A DNA stretch of 64,000 nucleotides from Acinetobacter vivianii (GCF_014635885.1 NZ_BMDR01000001.1:434001-498000); one strand, 5' to 3'; shown: positions 10,501 through 18,783, counted from the stretch's first letter. Notes: a model not told the origin generated them from the sequence alone. Translations and numbers: made by a program.

Positions 10501-10957
10501 CGGCAGCGACAAGCTGGCATTGTTGTAAATCTGCTGGTAAAGCCCCCGTAGCAGGGACTACAGGAACACCTGCGACCACAGCTACATTACGTGCCATGAC
10601 TTTATTGCCTAACTGGCGCATGACCTCTGCCTTAGGGCCAATAAACTGGATACCTGCTTCGGCACAGGCTTCAGCAAATTCAGGATTTTCTGACAAAAAG
10701 CCATAACCAGGATGAATGGCATCTACATTTGCCTGCTTGGCAATACGGATAATGTCCGCAATATCCAGATAGGCAGCAATCGGTTTTTTTCCTTGTCCGA
10801 CGCAGTAAGACTCATCCGCTTTAAAGCGATGTAATGCGTGTTTATCTTCTTCGGCATAAATTGCTACTGTACGAATGCCCATTTCTGAGGCGGCACGCAT
10901 GACACGAATGGCAATTTCGCCACGGTTTGCAATCAAGATGGTACGTATTGAGTTCAT
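7520..10957 (-). CDS. pyc: Pyruvate carboxylase, single-chain
   Basis: About 1145 residues with the full domain order of a one-polypeptide pyruvate carboxylase. The biotin carboxylase comes first (ILIANRGEIAIRVMRAA at the start, GGGGRGMRVV ATP-grasp loop near residue 160, EVNPRIQVEHTVTEEVTGID near 300). Next is the carboxyltransferase (TDTTMRDAHQS near 540, HFHTHDTSG near 740), then a C-terminal biotinyl domain with EAMKMELAI, whose lysine carries biotin. It makes oxaloacetate from pyruvate with ATP and bicarbonate. The ATG at 10957 is preferred over a GTG at 10969. It sits between a porin gene and yddG inside a catabolic run rather than alone, which suggests that pyruvate or anaplerotic demand is linked to this pathway. 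Confidence 0.95.
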   Translation of the reverse strand: MNSIRTILIANRGEIAIRVMRAASEMGIRTVAIYAEEDKHALHRFKADESYCVGQGKKPIAAYLDIADIIRIAKQANVDAIHPGYGFLSENPEFAEACAEAGIQFIGPKAEVMRQLGNKVMARNVAVVAGVPVVPATGALPADLQQCQLVAAEVGYPLMLKASWGGGGRGMRVVEHENELQDAIEVARREAKAAFGNDEVYLEKLVRRARHVEVQIMGDRQGNIVHLFERDCTVQRRNQKVVERAPAPYLNDLQRHKLCEAALRLARAVGYTHAGTVEFLMDADTEAFYFIEVNPRIQVEHTVTEEVTGIDIVKAQIQITEGICIGSEQSYVPQQEQIKLLGHALQCRLTTEDPKNGFMPDYGRLTAFRSATGFGVRVDSGTAYTGAVVTPYYDSLLAKVTVRGMSSDEANNRMVRALKEFRIRGVSNNLAFLENVITHPLFTSGQCTTRFIDTTPELFELVPKQDRATRLLEFLGNITVNGNPEMQGRQLPTAFPLMVNTPDFKLASPAPTGTRDQFKLLGAEGFSQWMLDQKQALITDTTMRDAHQSLFATRMRSADMLAVAPYYSQMANELFSLECWGGATFDVAMRFLKEDPWERLARLREAIPNILFQMLLRSSNAVGYTNYADNVVQHFIAQAAKGGIDLFRVFDSLNAVDNMRVAIDAVRESGMLCETAICYTSDIHDNSRRYNLKYYVEMAKQLEKAGANILAIKDMVGICKPNAARELIRALKEETGLPVHFHTHDTSGIAAASILAAIDAGVDVVDTAMDAMSGLTSQPSMGSIVAALKHTERDSGLNPQNLQQISTYWEDVRRIYAPFEADMRAGTADVYHHEMPGGQYTNLREQARSLGLEHRWSEVSDAYAQVNLLFGDIVKVTPTSKVVGDMALFMVSNHLTAEDISNPALDIDFPESVVSLFKGELGTPAHGFPVALQQKVLKGTAPLHDRPGAIMPAVDLAQQKQDLRNIFGDLIDDQALASYLMYPKVFNEFMQHKLKFGTVSTLPSSAFFYGLKEQETISVELEAGKTLEIKLLARSEARDGWVDLFIELNGQLRLIQIQQQGTQAAQQRPQADPMNPAHLGASMPGMISTIPVKTGQSVLKGETLFTIEAMKMELAIKADSDCVIQEILVSPGMQVKNKDLVLVLQ

Positions 10958-11025
10958 AATTTTAAGCACTTATCTGTTGCTTTACAGGAAAGCAGAATCA
11001 ATGGAAGCTGTAACAGGACTCATCG

Positions 11026-12198
11026 CTAGAAGTTGTAAACCAGCATGAGATTTAGCAACTTGTTCCATTTACCATCATCACCTTCGGCCAGTGAGCTGCC
11101 TGTGCCACCGACAAAGGGATCATTCTTACTCATCACGTATTCGGTATAGAGCGAAATAGTTTTGTAGTCCCATGCCACCCCGACAATGTTGCGCTGGGAG
11201 TCATTAAAGCCCTTTTCTTTTTTATCGAAACCACTCAATACCAGATAAGGTGTCACATTGAGTGAATCACGCACATTCTTAAAGCTATAGCTGGTATCGA
11301 CTGTGTAGAAATAGCCCTTGTTGGCAATATCATATTCACCATCGAATGAACCAAAGGTGGAAGCATGTGGGTTGAGTGCATCTTGGTTACTGATCGATTG
11401 TTTACCGCCTGTTAGCACCACATTCAAGTTTTTATAATTGATGCGATTGAATAGTGCCCAGCTATTGCGGTTGCCATCCTCAGCAGTTTTCTTATTTTCA
11501 ATTTCGGAATACCAATAACTGCCTCCCACTGAGACTTTTAGATCATCTGTGCTTAAAAACTTAAGCTCCTGATCGACCCGTGCCATCCACATGTTTTTTT
11601 CATTTAAATCTGTTTTTAATGGATCATCGGAATGTACAACATTGGCGGTATAACGTGCTGAATCTCGGCTATTGCCGTGGTAATTGCCACCATCTGTTGC
11701 AAAGTAAGCGAGATCTACTTTGGTTGCGCTAGGGAGTTCAAAATGATAATTCACGCCTAGATCCAACGCATCTTGCAACCCCATGGTGTTGTTGATTCCA
11801 GCATAGAAGCTGCTGTCCCAGAAACGACTTGGGCCAAAAGGAATGGGTTGTAAACCGAAGGTAATATTATCGGTCGAGTTGAGACGATAACCGACATAGC
11901 CATACACCAGCGTAGAGAAATCACATAATGTATCGTATTGGTAGCAACGGTATTCAAGTTTGCCGAACCAGTCTGGTGATTCATAACCCAAGCGTAGAAT
12001 GGCAGCATCAAATTTAATTTTCTGGTCAGAGGCAGCTTCGCCATAATCTTTATTCTGATAATTGGCCCGTAAGGTACCAGACAGCGTCAGTGCCCCTGTT
12101 TCACTCTCTGGGTTACCTAAGGTCATTCCCGCCATTACGGGCAGCGATGTAGTCAAGGCCAATAAGCCAAATCCTATTTTAATTGTGGTTTTATTCAT
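11026..12198 (-). CDS. Outer-membrane porin
   Basis: A 390-residue protein with a clear signal peptide (MNKTTIKIGFGLLALTTSLPVMA) and then alternating aromatic and polar beta-strand sequence, ending in the outer-membrane signature LMLVYNF with a terminal phenylalanine. It resembles substrate-induced porins of Acinetobacter and Pseudomonas, with a two-cysteine segment (YRCYQYDTLCDF) that may form a disulfide in a loop. The upstream aldehyde dehydrogenase gene and the downstream pyc are on the same strand. Entry of the substrate across the outer membrane is the likely role. AGGGA precedes the start. Confidence 0.8.
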   Translation of the reverse strand: MNKTTIKIGFGLLALTTSLPVMAGMTLGNPESETGALTLSGTLRANYQNKDYGEAASDQKIKFDAAILRLGYESPDWFGKLEYRCYQYDTLCDFSTLVYGYVGYRLNSTDNITFGLQPIPFGPSRFWDSSFYAGINNTMGLQDALDLGVNYHFELPSATKVDLAYFATDGGNYHGNSRDSARYTANVVHSDDPLKTDLNEKNMWMARVDQELKFLSTDDLKVSVGGSYWYSEIENKKTAEDGNRNSWALFNRINYKNLNVVLTGGKQSISNQDALNPHASTFGSFDGEYDIANKGYFYTVDTSYSFKNVRDSLNVTPYLVLSGFDKKEKGFNDSQRNIVGVAWDYKTISLYTEYVMSKNDPFVGGTGSSLAEGDDGKWNKLLNLMLVYNF

Positions 12199-12310
12199 TT
12201 ACATTCCCTGCTTTCAACGAATTTTTGGCAAAACAAGCACATTCGAAAAATATTTTCGATTTAAAATAAAGTCATTGATGATTTCTCTGGCTAATCCTAT
12301 AACCCGAGAT

Positions 12311-12350
12311 CAGGAACGATTGATCGGCAATCTAGCCGCAATCGTTCCTG
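12311..12350. repeat. Long intercistronic hairpin
   Basis: A perfect 12-bp inverted repeat, CAGGAACGATTG (12311-12322) and CAATCGTTCCTG (12339-12350), with an inner CGGC/GCCG pair, lies between the aldehyde dehydrogenase stop and the porin start. It has no T-run, so it looks more like a transcript-processing or stability element, or a partial terminator. Confidence 0.6.
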
Positions 12351-12357
12351 TAGTGGA

Positions 12358-13854
12358 TTAAGGCTCTGAAACATCAATCCAGATGGTTTTAATCTCGGTA
12401 TATTGGTCATGCGCCCAGATCGACTTATCTCGGCCACCAAAACCAGACTCTTTATAACCACCGAATGGTGTTGTGACATCACCTTCACCAAAACAGTTGA
12501 CGGTTACCACACCCGCTTGAATAGCACGTGCGAGTTTGATGGCATTTCTTAAGTTGCTGGTGTACACAGAACCAGCCAGACCATAGACCGTGTCATTGGC
12601 CAGCGTAATTGCTTCTTCGATAGTATTGAATGTCGTGACAGACAAGATCGGTCCAAACACCTCTTCCTGAAATAAGGTGTCAGTCGCTTTCACACCATCC
12701 ACAACTGTTGGCTCTACAAAGATGCCTTTGTCTGTTTGACCGCCATGCACAATATTGAGTTTTTCAGCTTTGGCCTGCTCAATATAGGATTTCACTTTTT
12801 CAAAGTGAGACTTACTGACCAGAGAACCTAATTTGTGTTCTGGATCGAGTGGATTACCCATTTTCCAGTCCGCTAAATGGACGCCAATTAATCCTAATAA
12901 TTCATCTTTGATATCGTTGTGAACAATCAGGCGTGAAGAGGCTGAGCAGTTCTCACCCATATTCCAGAACGCACCATTGACGATATGCTGTGCAACACGA
13001 TCCAGATCATCAACATCATTCATGACCACAGCGGGGTTTTTACCACCACATTCGAGTACCACACGTTTCAGGTTGGATTCAGAAGCATATTTCAGGAATA
13101 AACGACCTGTTTCAGTGGAGCCTGTGAAGCTCACCATGGTGACATCCATGTGTCTGCCTAAAGGTTCACCTACTTCGCGCCCTCCGCCTGGCACGATATT
13201 GAATACGCCAGCAGGAATACCTGCTTCTGCTGCAAGTTCAGCAACCCGTAATGCCGTTAATGTGGTTTCTTTAGCTGGCTTGACCACCACCGAGCAACCA
13301 GCAGCCAAAGCTGGGCCAATTTTCCATGCCAGCATTAACAGCGGAAAATTCCACGGTAGAACCAGACCTACCACACCAATTGCTTCACGGACCACGATAG
13401 ACAAGGTATCTGAACCAACGGGTGCAGTACTGTCATAAATTTTATCGATCAGTTCAGCATGCCAGCGAATGGTATGAATCATTTCAGGTACGTCGGTTAA
13501 CTGACATTCACTGATTGGCTTGCCGCTGTCCAGACTTTCCATGACGGCCAGTTCAACCGTATTTTTCTCCAGCAAATCGGCAAAATTCAGCAAGATATGC
13601 TTGCGCTGGTTGGGTGAAAGTTTGCTCCAGCGTCCATCTTCAAACGCAGTTTTAGCATTAGCGACTGCAATATTCACGTCTTGTTCATTGCACGCGGTAA
13701 TTTCCGCCAATACTTCACCTGTCGCAGGATTGGTCGTGGTAAAGGTATTGCCTGATACAGAAGACTGAAATTTCCAGTCAATAAAAGCTTGTGTTGGAAA
13801 TTTTAAATTTTTGGCAATCTGGGCATATTCAGCTGCACTTAACAATTCAGCCAT
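12358..13854 (-). CDS. Aldehyde dehydrogenase (PuuC-like)
   Basis: A 498-residue NAD(P)-dependent aldehyde dehydrogenase of usual length. The cofactor region has PWNFPLLMLAWKIGPALAAG and SFTGSTETGR; the general base is in LECGGKNPAVV (about residue 270) and the nucleophilic cysteine in NMGENCSASSRL (about residue 300). The ending TPFGGYKESGFGGRD is typical of PuuC-like and related enzymes acting on amine-derived aldehydes. Its ATG overlaps the stop codon of the lyase gene upstream (TAATG), so the two are translationally coupled. It probably oxidises the semialdehyde made by the neighbouring oxidase and lyase steps. Confidence 0.9.
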   Translation of the reverse strand: MAELLSAAEYAQIAKNLKFPTQAFIDWKFQSSVSGNTFTTTNPATGEVLAEITACNEQDVNIAVANAKTAFEDGRWSKLSPNQRKHILLNFADLLEKNTVELAVMESLDSGKPISECQLTDVPEMIHTIRWHAELIDKIYDSTAPVGSDTLSIVVREAIGVVGLVLPWNFPLLMLAWKIGPALAAGCSVVVKPAKETTLTALRVAELAAEAGIPAGVFNIVPGGGREVGEPLGRHMDVTMVSFTGSTETGRLFLKYASESNLKRVVLECGGKNPAVVMNDVDDLDRVAQHIVNGAFWNMGENCSASSRLIVHNDIKDELLGLIGVHLADWKMGNPLDPEHKLGSLVSKSHFEKVKSYIEQAKAEKLNIVHGGQTDKGIFVEPTVVDGVKATDTLFQEEVFGPILSVTTFNTIEEAITLANDTVYGLAGSVYTSNLRNAIKLARAIQAGVVTVNCFGEGDVTTPFGGYKESGFGGRDKSIWAHDQYTEIKTIWIDVSEP

Positions 13855-14759
13855 TACACACCTCCCGTGATTGCAGCAACTTCACGTTTAAGCTCTGCCA
13901 CAATGCTTTGGAATGCCTGTTTCTTTTCTGCATCCATTTCTTGTAATGGTGCACGCAAGCCACCAGTACGTAACCCATTAAGCTCGCAACCATACTTGAT
14001 ACACTGGATGAAGTGACCTGTTTCAAGGAAATCCATAAGCGGTAACATGGCAGACATGATACGGCGGCCTTTATCAAAATCTTTTTCGATCACGCAAGCT
14101 TCATATAACGCAATATGTTCACGCGGAATAAAGTTTGAGCCTGCACAGGTCCAGCTACGTGCGCCCCATGCAAAAAACTCAAGTGCTTGATCGTCCCAAC
14201 CACATGAAATTTCCAGATCAGGATAATTACGAGCCAGCATATGCAATTGATTCATATCACCAGAGCTCTCTTTAAGACCGACAAAGTTTTTTGATGCTGC
14301 AAATACCGTATCGAAAAATTCTTTGCCCATGCTCACGCCCATACGCGCTGGATAGTTATAGAACATGACAGGCAAATCAGCTGCTTTATCAATGGTCAAT
14401 GCATGCGCTGCCACTTCTTGTTCAGTCGGTAAAGCATAAGGTGGAATCGTTACCAGAATACTGTCTGCTTTAATTTCTTTCGCTACCTTTGCATATTCTA
14501 CCGAATCTTCAGTACGGATCGCGCCTGTTCCAACCATCAAAGGAATACGTGATCCCACCACCTCTTTTGCATATTTCGCCAGATCATAGCGCTCTTGTGC
14601 GGTATGTGCGTAATATTCACCTGTAGTCGCCGCTACGATCACACCATGTACTTTTGCATCAATCAGATATTCCAGAACATCCGCAAAAGCAGCCTTGTCA
14701 ATTGATCCATCAGCAGCTAAAGGGGTAATTGCTGGGGTGTAAATACCGTCAAAGTTCAT
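13854..14759 (-). CDS. Dihydrodipicolinate synthase/N-acetylneuraminate lyase family protein
   Basis: A 301-residue class I aldolase-type barrel. Visible hallmarks are TTGEYYAHT (the TTGE loop, about residue 45), YNYPARMG with the family tyrosine (about 134), and GLKESSGD with the Schiff-base lysine (about 162). Members include DapA, sialate lyase, keto-acid dehydratases and hydroxyproline-pathway deaminases, so the reaction cannot be assigned by family alone. The ATG at 14759 lies eight bases after GGAG; a longer in-frame start at 14798 is less likely. Coupling with the aldehyde dehydrogenase and the nearby FAD oxidase favours a catabolic step rather than lysine biosynthesis. Confidence 0.85.
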   Translation of the reverse strand: MNFDGIYTPAITPLAADGSIDKAAFADVLEYLIDAKVHGVIVAATTGEYYAHTAQERYDLAKYAKEVVGSRIPLMVGTGAIRTEDSVEYAKVAKEIKADSILVTIPPYALPTEQEVAAHALTIDKAADLPVMFYNYPARMGVSMGKEFFDTVFAASKNFVGLKESSGDMNQLHMLARNYPDLEISCGWDDQALEFFAWGARSWTCAGSNFIPREHIALYEACVIEKDFDKGRRIMSAMLPLMDFLETGHFIQCIKYGCELNGLRTGGLRAPLQEMDAEKKQAFQSIVAELKREVAAITGGV

Positions 14760-14832
14760 GTTATTTTCTCCATCAAGAGTGTTGTTTATTGATGCCATTC
14801 CTTAGCTTGAAATCATGGCAAGATCATCAGGG

Positions 14833-16161
14833 TTAATTTAAAGTTGTGGATTGTTCTAGACTCATGCCTCGTGTTTCAGGTGCAAAAGCCAGAGAGACAA
14901 CCAGACCAAGTAGCGTGACAGCTGCTGCCACATACATCGTATTTCCGATACCGATTGAATCGAGAGACATCGGCACTAACCACGTACCAATTGCTGCCCC
15001 AATCCGAGAGAAAGCAGCCCCAATCCCGACACCAATCGGGCGAATTTGTGTTGGAAACAGTTCATTTGGATAAACAAACTGCAAGACCTGAGCACCACCG
15101 ATAAATAGTGCATAGAGACCGAATAAGATAAGAATGAGTAATGGCGACGCTTCCGAGAAAAAGCCGAGACCGAGTAAAGCCAGACCAGACCATAAAAAGC
15201 TTTGAATAATCATGCTACGGCGTCCCATACGGTTAATCAGACGCGTCGCAACCACACAGCCAACGACAAACAGCAAGGTAATGACCACTGAACCATAAGC
15301 TGCCCAGTCACCTTTTAAATGCAATGCATCAAGTACTTTTGGTGCAAAGGCATAAACCGCAAATACGGGAATGACCGAGCATGCCCAGAACATGGAGACA
15401 AAAAATACACGTGTGCCGTAGCCTGATTTTAAAAAGCTGCTTAAAGAGATTTTCTTTTCCAGAATTTGCGATTGCAGATTATTCAGTGAAAACGATGGGC
15501 CATAGACATTTTTAATCACAGCTTCTGCTTCTACAGTACGCCCTTTGCTTAATAACCAGCGTGGTGATTCAGGTGTGCCGATCCGGATAATGATCAGTAC
15601 AATACCAATCACTGCTGGGCTGGCGAGTACCAAGCGCCAAGCTTCTGCATAGCCACTATTTAAAATCAGGTTACCAATGATGTAAGCCAGTGCTGCTCCG
15701 ACAAACCATAAAATAGTTAGCATGGCTAAACGTGGGCCACGTGATTTTTGTGGTAAGAATTCAGCCAGCAACGAACCTGCAATCGTGTATTCAAAACCCA
15801 CACCAATGCCGATCACAAAACGGCATAGGAATAGCATCATGCCTGATTCGACCCAATACTGGCTGAGCGAACATAAGGTAAATAAGATCGGCGCTACAAA
15901 ATACAGTTTCTTTCGACCAAGCAAGCCACCTAACCAGCCGCCTAGAAAGCTTCCGAAGAAGATCCCAATCAAGGCCGAAGCAGCAATCATGCCCTGCCAG
16001 AAACTGGTTAACTGTAACGCTGAGGAAAGTTGCACCATGGCAACACCAATGATGCTGAGTACATATCCGTCTAAAAGCCATCCACCGCCAGTACGGATCG
16101 TCAATAATTGATGAAACCTGTTTAAAGGTACATCTTCAATAGAAACATTATTTGTTGTCAT
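14833..16161 (-). CDS. MFS transporter (sugar-porter-like), copy B
   Basis: A 442-residue, 12-segment major facilitator paralogous to the protein of 5108-6436, with GWLGGLLGRKKL in the first loop, RLINRMGRRSM in the second half and PNELFPTQIRPIGVG near the end. The ATG at 16161 lies six bases after GGAG; an in-frame TTG at 16173 would swallow that ribosome site. It sits between the FAD oxidase gene and the lyase gene, all on one strand, which makes it the best candidate for the uptake system of this pathway. Substrate unknown. Confidence 0.87.
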   Translation of the reverse strand: MTTNNVSIEDVPLNRFHQLLTIRTGGGWLLDGYVLSIIGVAMVQLSSALQLTSFWQGMIAASALIGIFFGSFLGGWLGGLLGRKKLYFVAPILFTLCSLSQYWVESGMMLFLCRFVIGIGVGFEYTIAGSLLAEFLPQKSRGPRLAMLTILWFVGAALAYIIGNLILNSGYAEAWRLVLASPAVIGIVLIIIRIGTPESPRWLLSKGRTVEAEAVIKNVYGPSFSLNNLQSQILEKKISLSSFLKSGYGTRVFFVSMFWACSVIPVFAVYAFAPKVLDALHLKGDWAAYGSVVITLLFVVGCVVATRLINRMGRRSMIIQSFLWSGLALLGLGFFSEASPLLILILFGLYALFIGGAQVLQFVYPNELFPTQIRPIGVGIGAAFSRIGAAIGTWLVPMSLDSIGIGNTMYVAAAVTLLGLVVSLAFAPETRGMSLEQSTTLN

Positions 16162-16179
16162 TTCTGTCTCCAATATCCG

Positions 16180-16194
16180 CCCACTTTGAGTGGG
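16180..16194. repeat. Small hairpin in the MFS copy B leader
   Basis: CCCACT and AGTGGG flank a 3-base loop, about 20 bases upstream of the MFS start codon and next to its ribosome site. The same pair, spaced wider, stands upstream of the paralogous MFS gene (6466-6528). It may influence translation initiation. Confidence 0.45.
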
Positions 16195-16347
16195 TGTGCT
16201 TCCTACACATTTACGAAAACCAAGGTGAACAAAGCCTGTAAAATTGAAAAATCAATTTCACTGTTCAGCATTTAAAGGTTTTGACTCAGTTAAATTAAGC
16301 GTTTAAAAACTTAATCAATTCAATGAATGTTTTATTGAATGAGCCGA

Positions 16348-17673
16348 TTAGCTCTCCAATCCTGATTTCATTTGTCCCCACCAAAGCGTGGCATTGACAC
16401 CGATAGATAAAAACGGCTCTGGTGGTACCTTATTAGGGCCAGAAGTTTCCAGTAAAAAATCAATTAACTCATTACGCTGGCCTGCAAGCCAATCTGCCAG
16501 TAAGGTACCTGTGACCGTACCGCGGGTAATTCCCAAGCCATTGCAACACAACGCACCAAATACGTTTGGAGCGAGTTGTCCGAAGAAGCCTTTATGATTT
16601 TGTGAAAGTGCCAATGAACCACTCCATGTATATTCAAAATCGACTTCAGGTAACATCGGAAATCTGTTTTCAAAAGACTTTTTATGACGGTGCACAAAAC
16701 GATCCAGACAATGCTGTTTAGGACGTCCGTTTGGATTAAAACTGAAACTGTTACGGATCAGGATGCGGTTGTCATGGGTACGGCGAACAGTACTGCCAAA
16801 AGGATCTGAAGGAATTACACCCCAGAAGTCTTTACCTCCTAGCTGAGACTGTTCCTGTTCAGTTAACGGTCGGGTCATGCTGGCATAAAGGAACACGGGT
16901 AACATGGTGCGTTGAATTTGTGAAAAGCCAAAACGTTGACCAAAAGCGTTATTGGCAAGAATGAGTTTATCCGCCGTAATTTGCCCATTGGCATGCTTTA
17001 ACACCACTTTATCGCCATATTCAACTTCAGTGATTGGGGTATTTTCATAAAGCGTCACATTCGATGGCAGACTGTCCGCCAACCCTTTCACCAATGCTGA
17101 AGGTTGAAGTAAGACTGTTCCAGGCGTGTAGAGACCTTTTTTATAAAATGAGGTGCCAATATGCTGAGGCAAATCTTGTTCACCAATGACTTCGTATTCC
17201 TGCCCGAGTTTATCCAGTCCACGCTGATACGCTTCCAGCACCGCAATACCACGTTTTTCGACTGCACCTTGATATTTACCGCTGGCTCGCATGTGACAAT
17301 CGATACCATGTTGGCGAACCAAGGTTTGCAAAATAGATTGACCTAATAAATTCAGCTTTAAGGTTGTTTTCGCAATCTCGATATCACCGATATAATCTTC
17401 GGCACCAATATCATGCGGAAGATCAATGGCAAAACCCGCATTGCGGCCTGCTGTGCCATAACCCACTTCCTGTGCTTCAATCAGAATGACTTCATCATCT
17501 GGAAAATTCACGGCCAAACGTCTTGCCGCAGCCAAACCGGTATAACCTGCACCAATCACTGCCCAACGTGCTGAGCTTTTACCGCTATGGCTGGGTTTAA
17601 CTTGTCTTTGATTGCTTAGATGATACCAAGCACATCTTTTATCGTCGGCTGGTAACGCTGTAACCTTTGTCAT
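16348..17673 (-). CDS. FAD-dependent oxidoreductase (DadA/PuuB type)
   Basis: A 441-residue DAO-family flavoprotein. It has the N-terminal AVIGAGYTGLAAARRLA at about residues 38-54, GYGTAGRNAGFAID for FAD, and the C-terminal GALCCNGLGITRGTVTGTLLADW that closes the flavin site. It resembles gamma-glutamylputrescine oxidase and D-amino-acid or secondary-amine oxidases. The ATG at 17673 is chosen because GGAG lies nine bases upstream and the start then aligns with the paralogue at 1-992; an ATG at 17688 is also in frame. It follows the GntR gene by 74 bp, suggesting that it is the first pathway gene controlled by that regulator. Confidence 0.88.
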   Translation of the reverse strand: MTKVTALPADDKRCAWYHLSNQRQVKPSHSGKSSARWAVIGAGYTGLAAARRLAVNFPDDEVILIEAQEVGYGTAGRNAGFAIDLPHDIGAEDYIGDIEIAKTTLKLNLLGQSILQTLVRQHGIDCHMRASGKYQGAVEKRGIAVLEAYQRGLDKLGQEYEVIGEQDLPQHIGTSFYKKGLYTPGTVLLQPSALVKGLADSLPSNVTLYENTPITEVEYGDKVVLKHANGQITADKLILANNAFGQRFGFSQIQRTMLPVFLYASMTRPLTEQEQSQLGGKDFWGVIPSDPFGSTVRRTHDNRILIRNSFSFNPNGRPKQHCLDRFVHRHKKSFENRFPMLPEVDFEYTWSGSLALSQNHKGFFGQLAPNVFGALCCNGLGITRGTVTGTLLADWLAGQRNELIDFLLETSGPNKVPPEPFLSIGVNATLWWGQMKSGLES

Positions 17674-17747
17674 GTTGATAAACTCCATTTATATTTTCAC
17701 TTCTTTTCCAAGATGAAGTGAGCACATATATTTTTAAAACCTTTGAT

Positions 17748-18428
17748 TTATGGATAAGAAACAGGAACTTCGATACCAGCGGGTACAACATACTCAGTCA
17801 TACGACGGCGAGATAAATCCATGTGTACCCGTACAATTTCCCCTGCTTCTCCAGCGTTATGACGTTCAATTGCTTCAATAATTTGATCGTGCTGTAATAC
17901 AGCCAGTGACAGGTCTTCCTGCATATCATCAGTAGTTGGATTGCGATAAAAAATCTTGCCTAAACGAGCATGGTCGATGAGCAAACGTTCCAGACTCGGC
18001 AATAGGTATGGGTTATGCGCAATTTTTCCTATTTCCAGATGAAACTGGTTGTTATAATAAACACGCCCTTCGATATCTCCCTGATCAATCGCTTCCCGAA
18101 ATAATTTCTGGATTTGCTTGAGTTGATCGATTTCAATCTGTGTCGCATTAATCGCGGCTAATTGTGTGGTTGAGATATAAATTAAAGGCGCTGCCAGAAA
18201 AAAATTTCGTAGTGATTGGTGGTTCATTGAGGAAACACGAGTGGCTCTGTTTGCTTCAAGCTCCAGATATCCTTCTGCCGCCATTTGACGAAGCAGCTCC
18301 CGAACGGGTGAACGGGAAAGACCAAATTCCTCACTCAGGGAAACTTCATCTACGACAGCACCAGGCGCCAATTCCATACTAATAATTCGGCGTTTTAAGG
18401 TTTCGGCTAACAGCATTTTCTTATCCAT
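17748..18428 (-). CDS. GntR-family (FadR/FCD) transcriptional regulator
   Basis: A 226-residue regulator with a winged helix-turn-helix (about residues 5-65, VSLSEEFGLSRSPVRELLRQMAAEGYLEL) and an FCD ligand-binding domain (about 75-205, with FHLEIGKIAHNPYLLPSLERLL). FCD members usually bind small carboxylates and repress catabolic operons. The ATG at 18428 follows GAGAGG at a good distance; an ATG at 18449 is upstream of it. Two copies of TGTCTACA, 44 bp apart, stand just upstream (18457-18510). It is probably self-regulated and controls the oxidase, porter, lyase and dehydrogenase genes downstream. Confidence 0.88.
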   Translation of the reverse strand: MDKKMLLAETLKRRIISMELAPGAVVDEVSLSEEFGLSRSPVRELLRQMAAEGYLELEANRATRVSSMNHQSLRNFFLAAPLIYISTTQLAAINATQIEIDQLKQIQKLFREAIDQGDIEGRVYYNNQFHLEIGKIAHNPYLLPSLERLLIDHARLGKIFYRNPTTDDMQEDLSLAVLQHDQIIEAIERHNAGEAGEIVRVHMDLSRRRMTEYVVPAGIEVPVSYP

Positions 18429-18456
18429 GAATACCTCTCTCCCTTTCATCCTGATC

Positions 18457-18510
18457 TTGTCTACACAATGTATAATTTTCCCTTTTTCAAATAATACAAT
18501 GTGTCTACAA
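18457..18510. promoter_or_regulatory. Twin operator upstream of the GntR gene
   Basis: TTGTCTACACAATGTAT (18457-18473) and ATACAATGTGTCTACAA (18494-18510) match in inverted orientation at 14 of 17 positions. Each also holds the octamer TGTCTACA on the same strand, 44 bp apart, about four helical turns. TGT-NN-ACA fits the short dyads bound by FCD-type GntR proteins. It begins 29 bp upstream of the regulator start. Confidence 0.65.
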
Positions 18511-18702
18511 TCGAAAAAGATAAGAGAAATGACAGAAAATAGTATAAATTTGCCAAAACTATAATTTTGAGAATGAACGTGACTAAAAGTTTGTTAAATG
18601 CGAAACATGCCTGTCGCTTATTCTTTGGATCGCTTTAACTTAAAACTGGAATAGTCTCTTATTTTTATACCCAAGAAGCTTTTATTGTTGATTTTTAAAG
18701 TA

Positions 18703-18735
18703 AAAAAAATGCCAGTTGATAAAAACTGGCATTTT
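18703..18735 (-). terminator. Terminator of gltS
   Basis: On the minus strand AAAATGCCAGTT and AACTGGCATTTT pair perfectly around a short loop and run into a T-tract. It is about 50 bp beyond the gltS stop codon. Confidence 0.85.
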
Positions 18736-18783
18736 CAAAGTGGTAAAGCATTTCAGAGCTTTAATGGATAAAAGCTCTGCACG

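Noticed and set aside
12977..13438. Plus-strand open frame of 153 codons inside the aldehyde dehydrogenase gene
   Set aside because: It is antisense to a well-supported enzyme over its whole length. Its composition is what the other strand of such a gene gives.
13854..14759. Assignment of the DHDPS-family gene as dapA for lysine biosynthesis
   Set aside because: Translational coupling to an aldehyde dehydrogenase, and a place in a GntR-controlled run with an oxidase and porter, argue for catabolism. The family contains many non-DapA enzymes.
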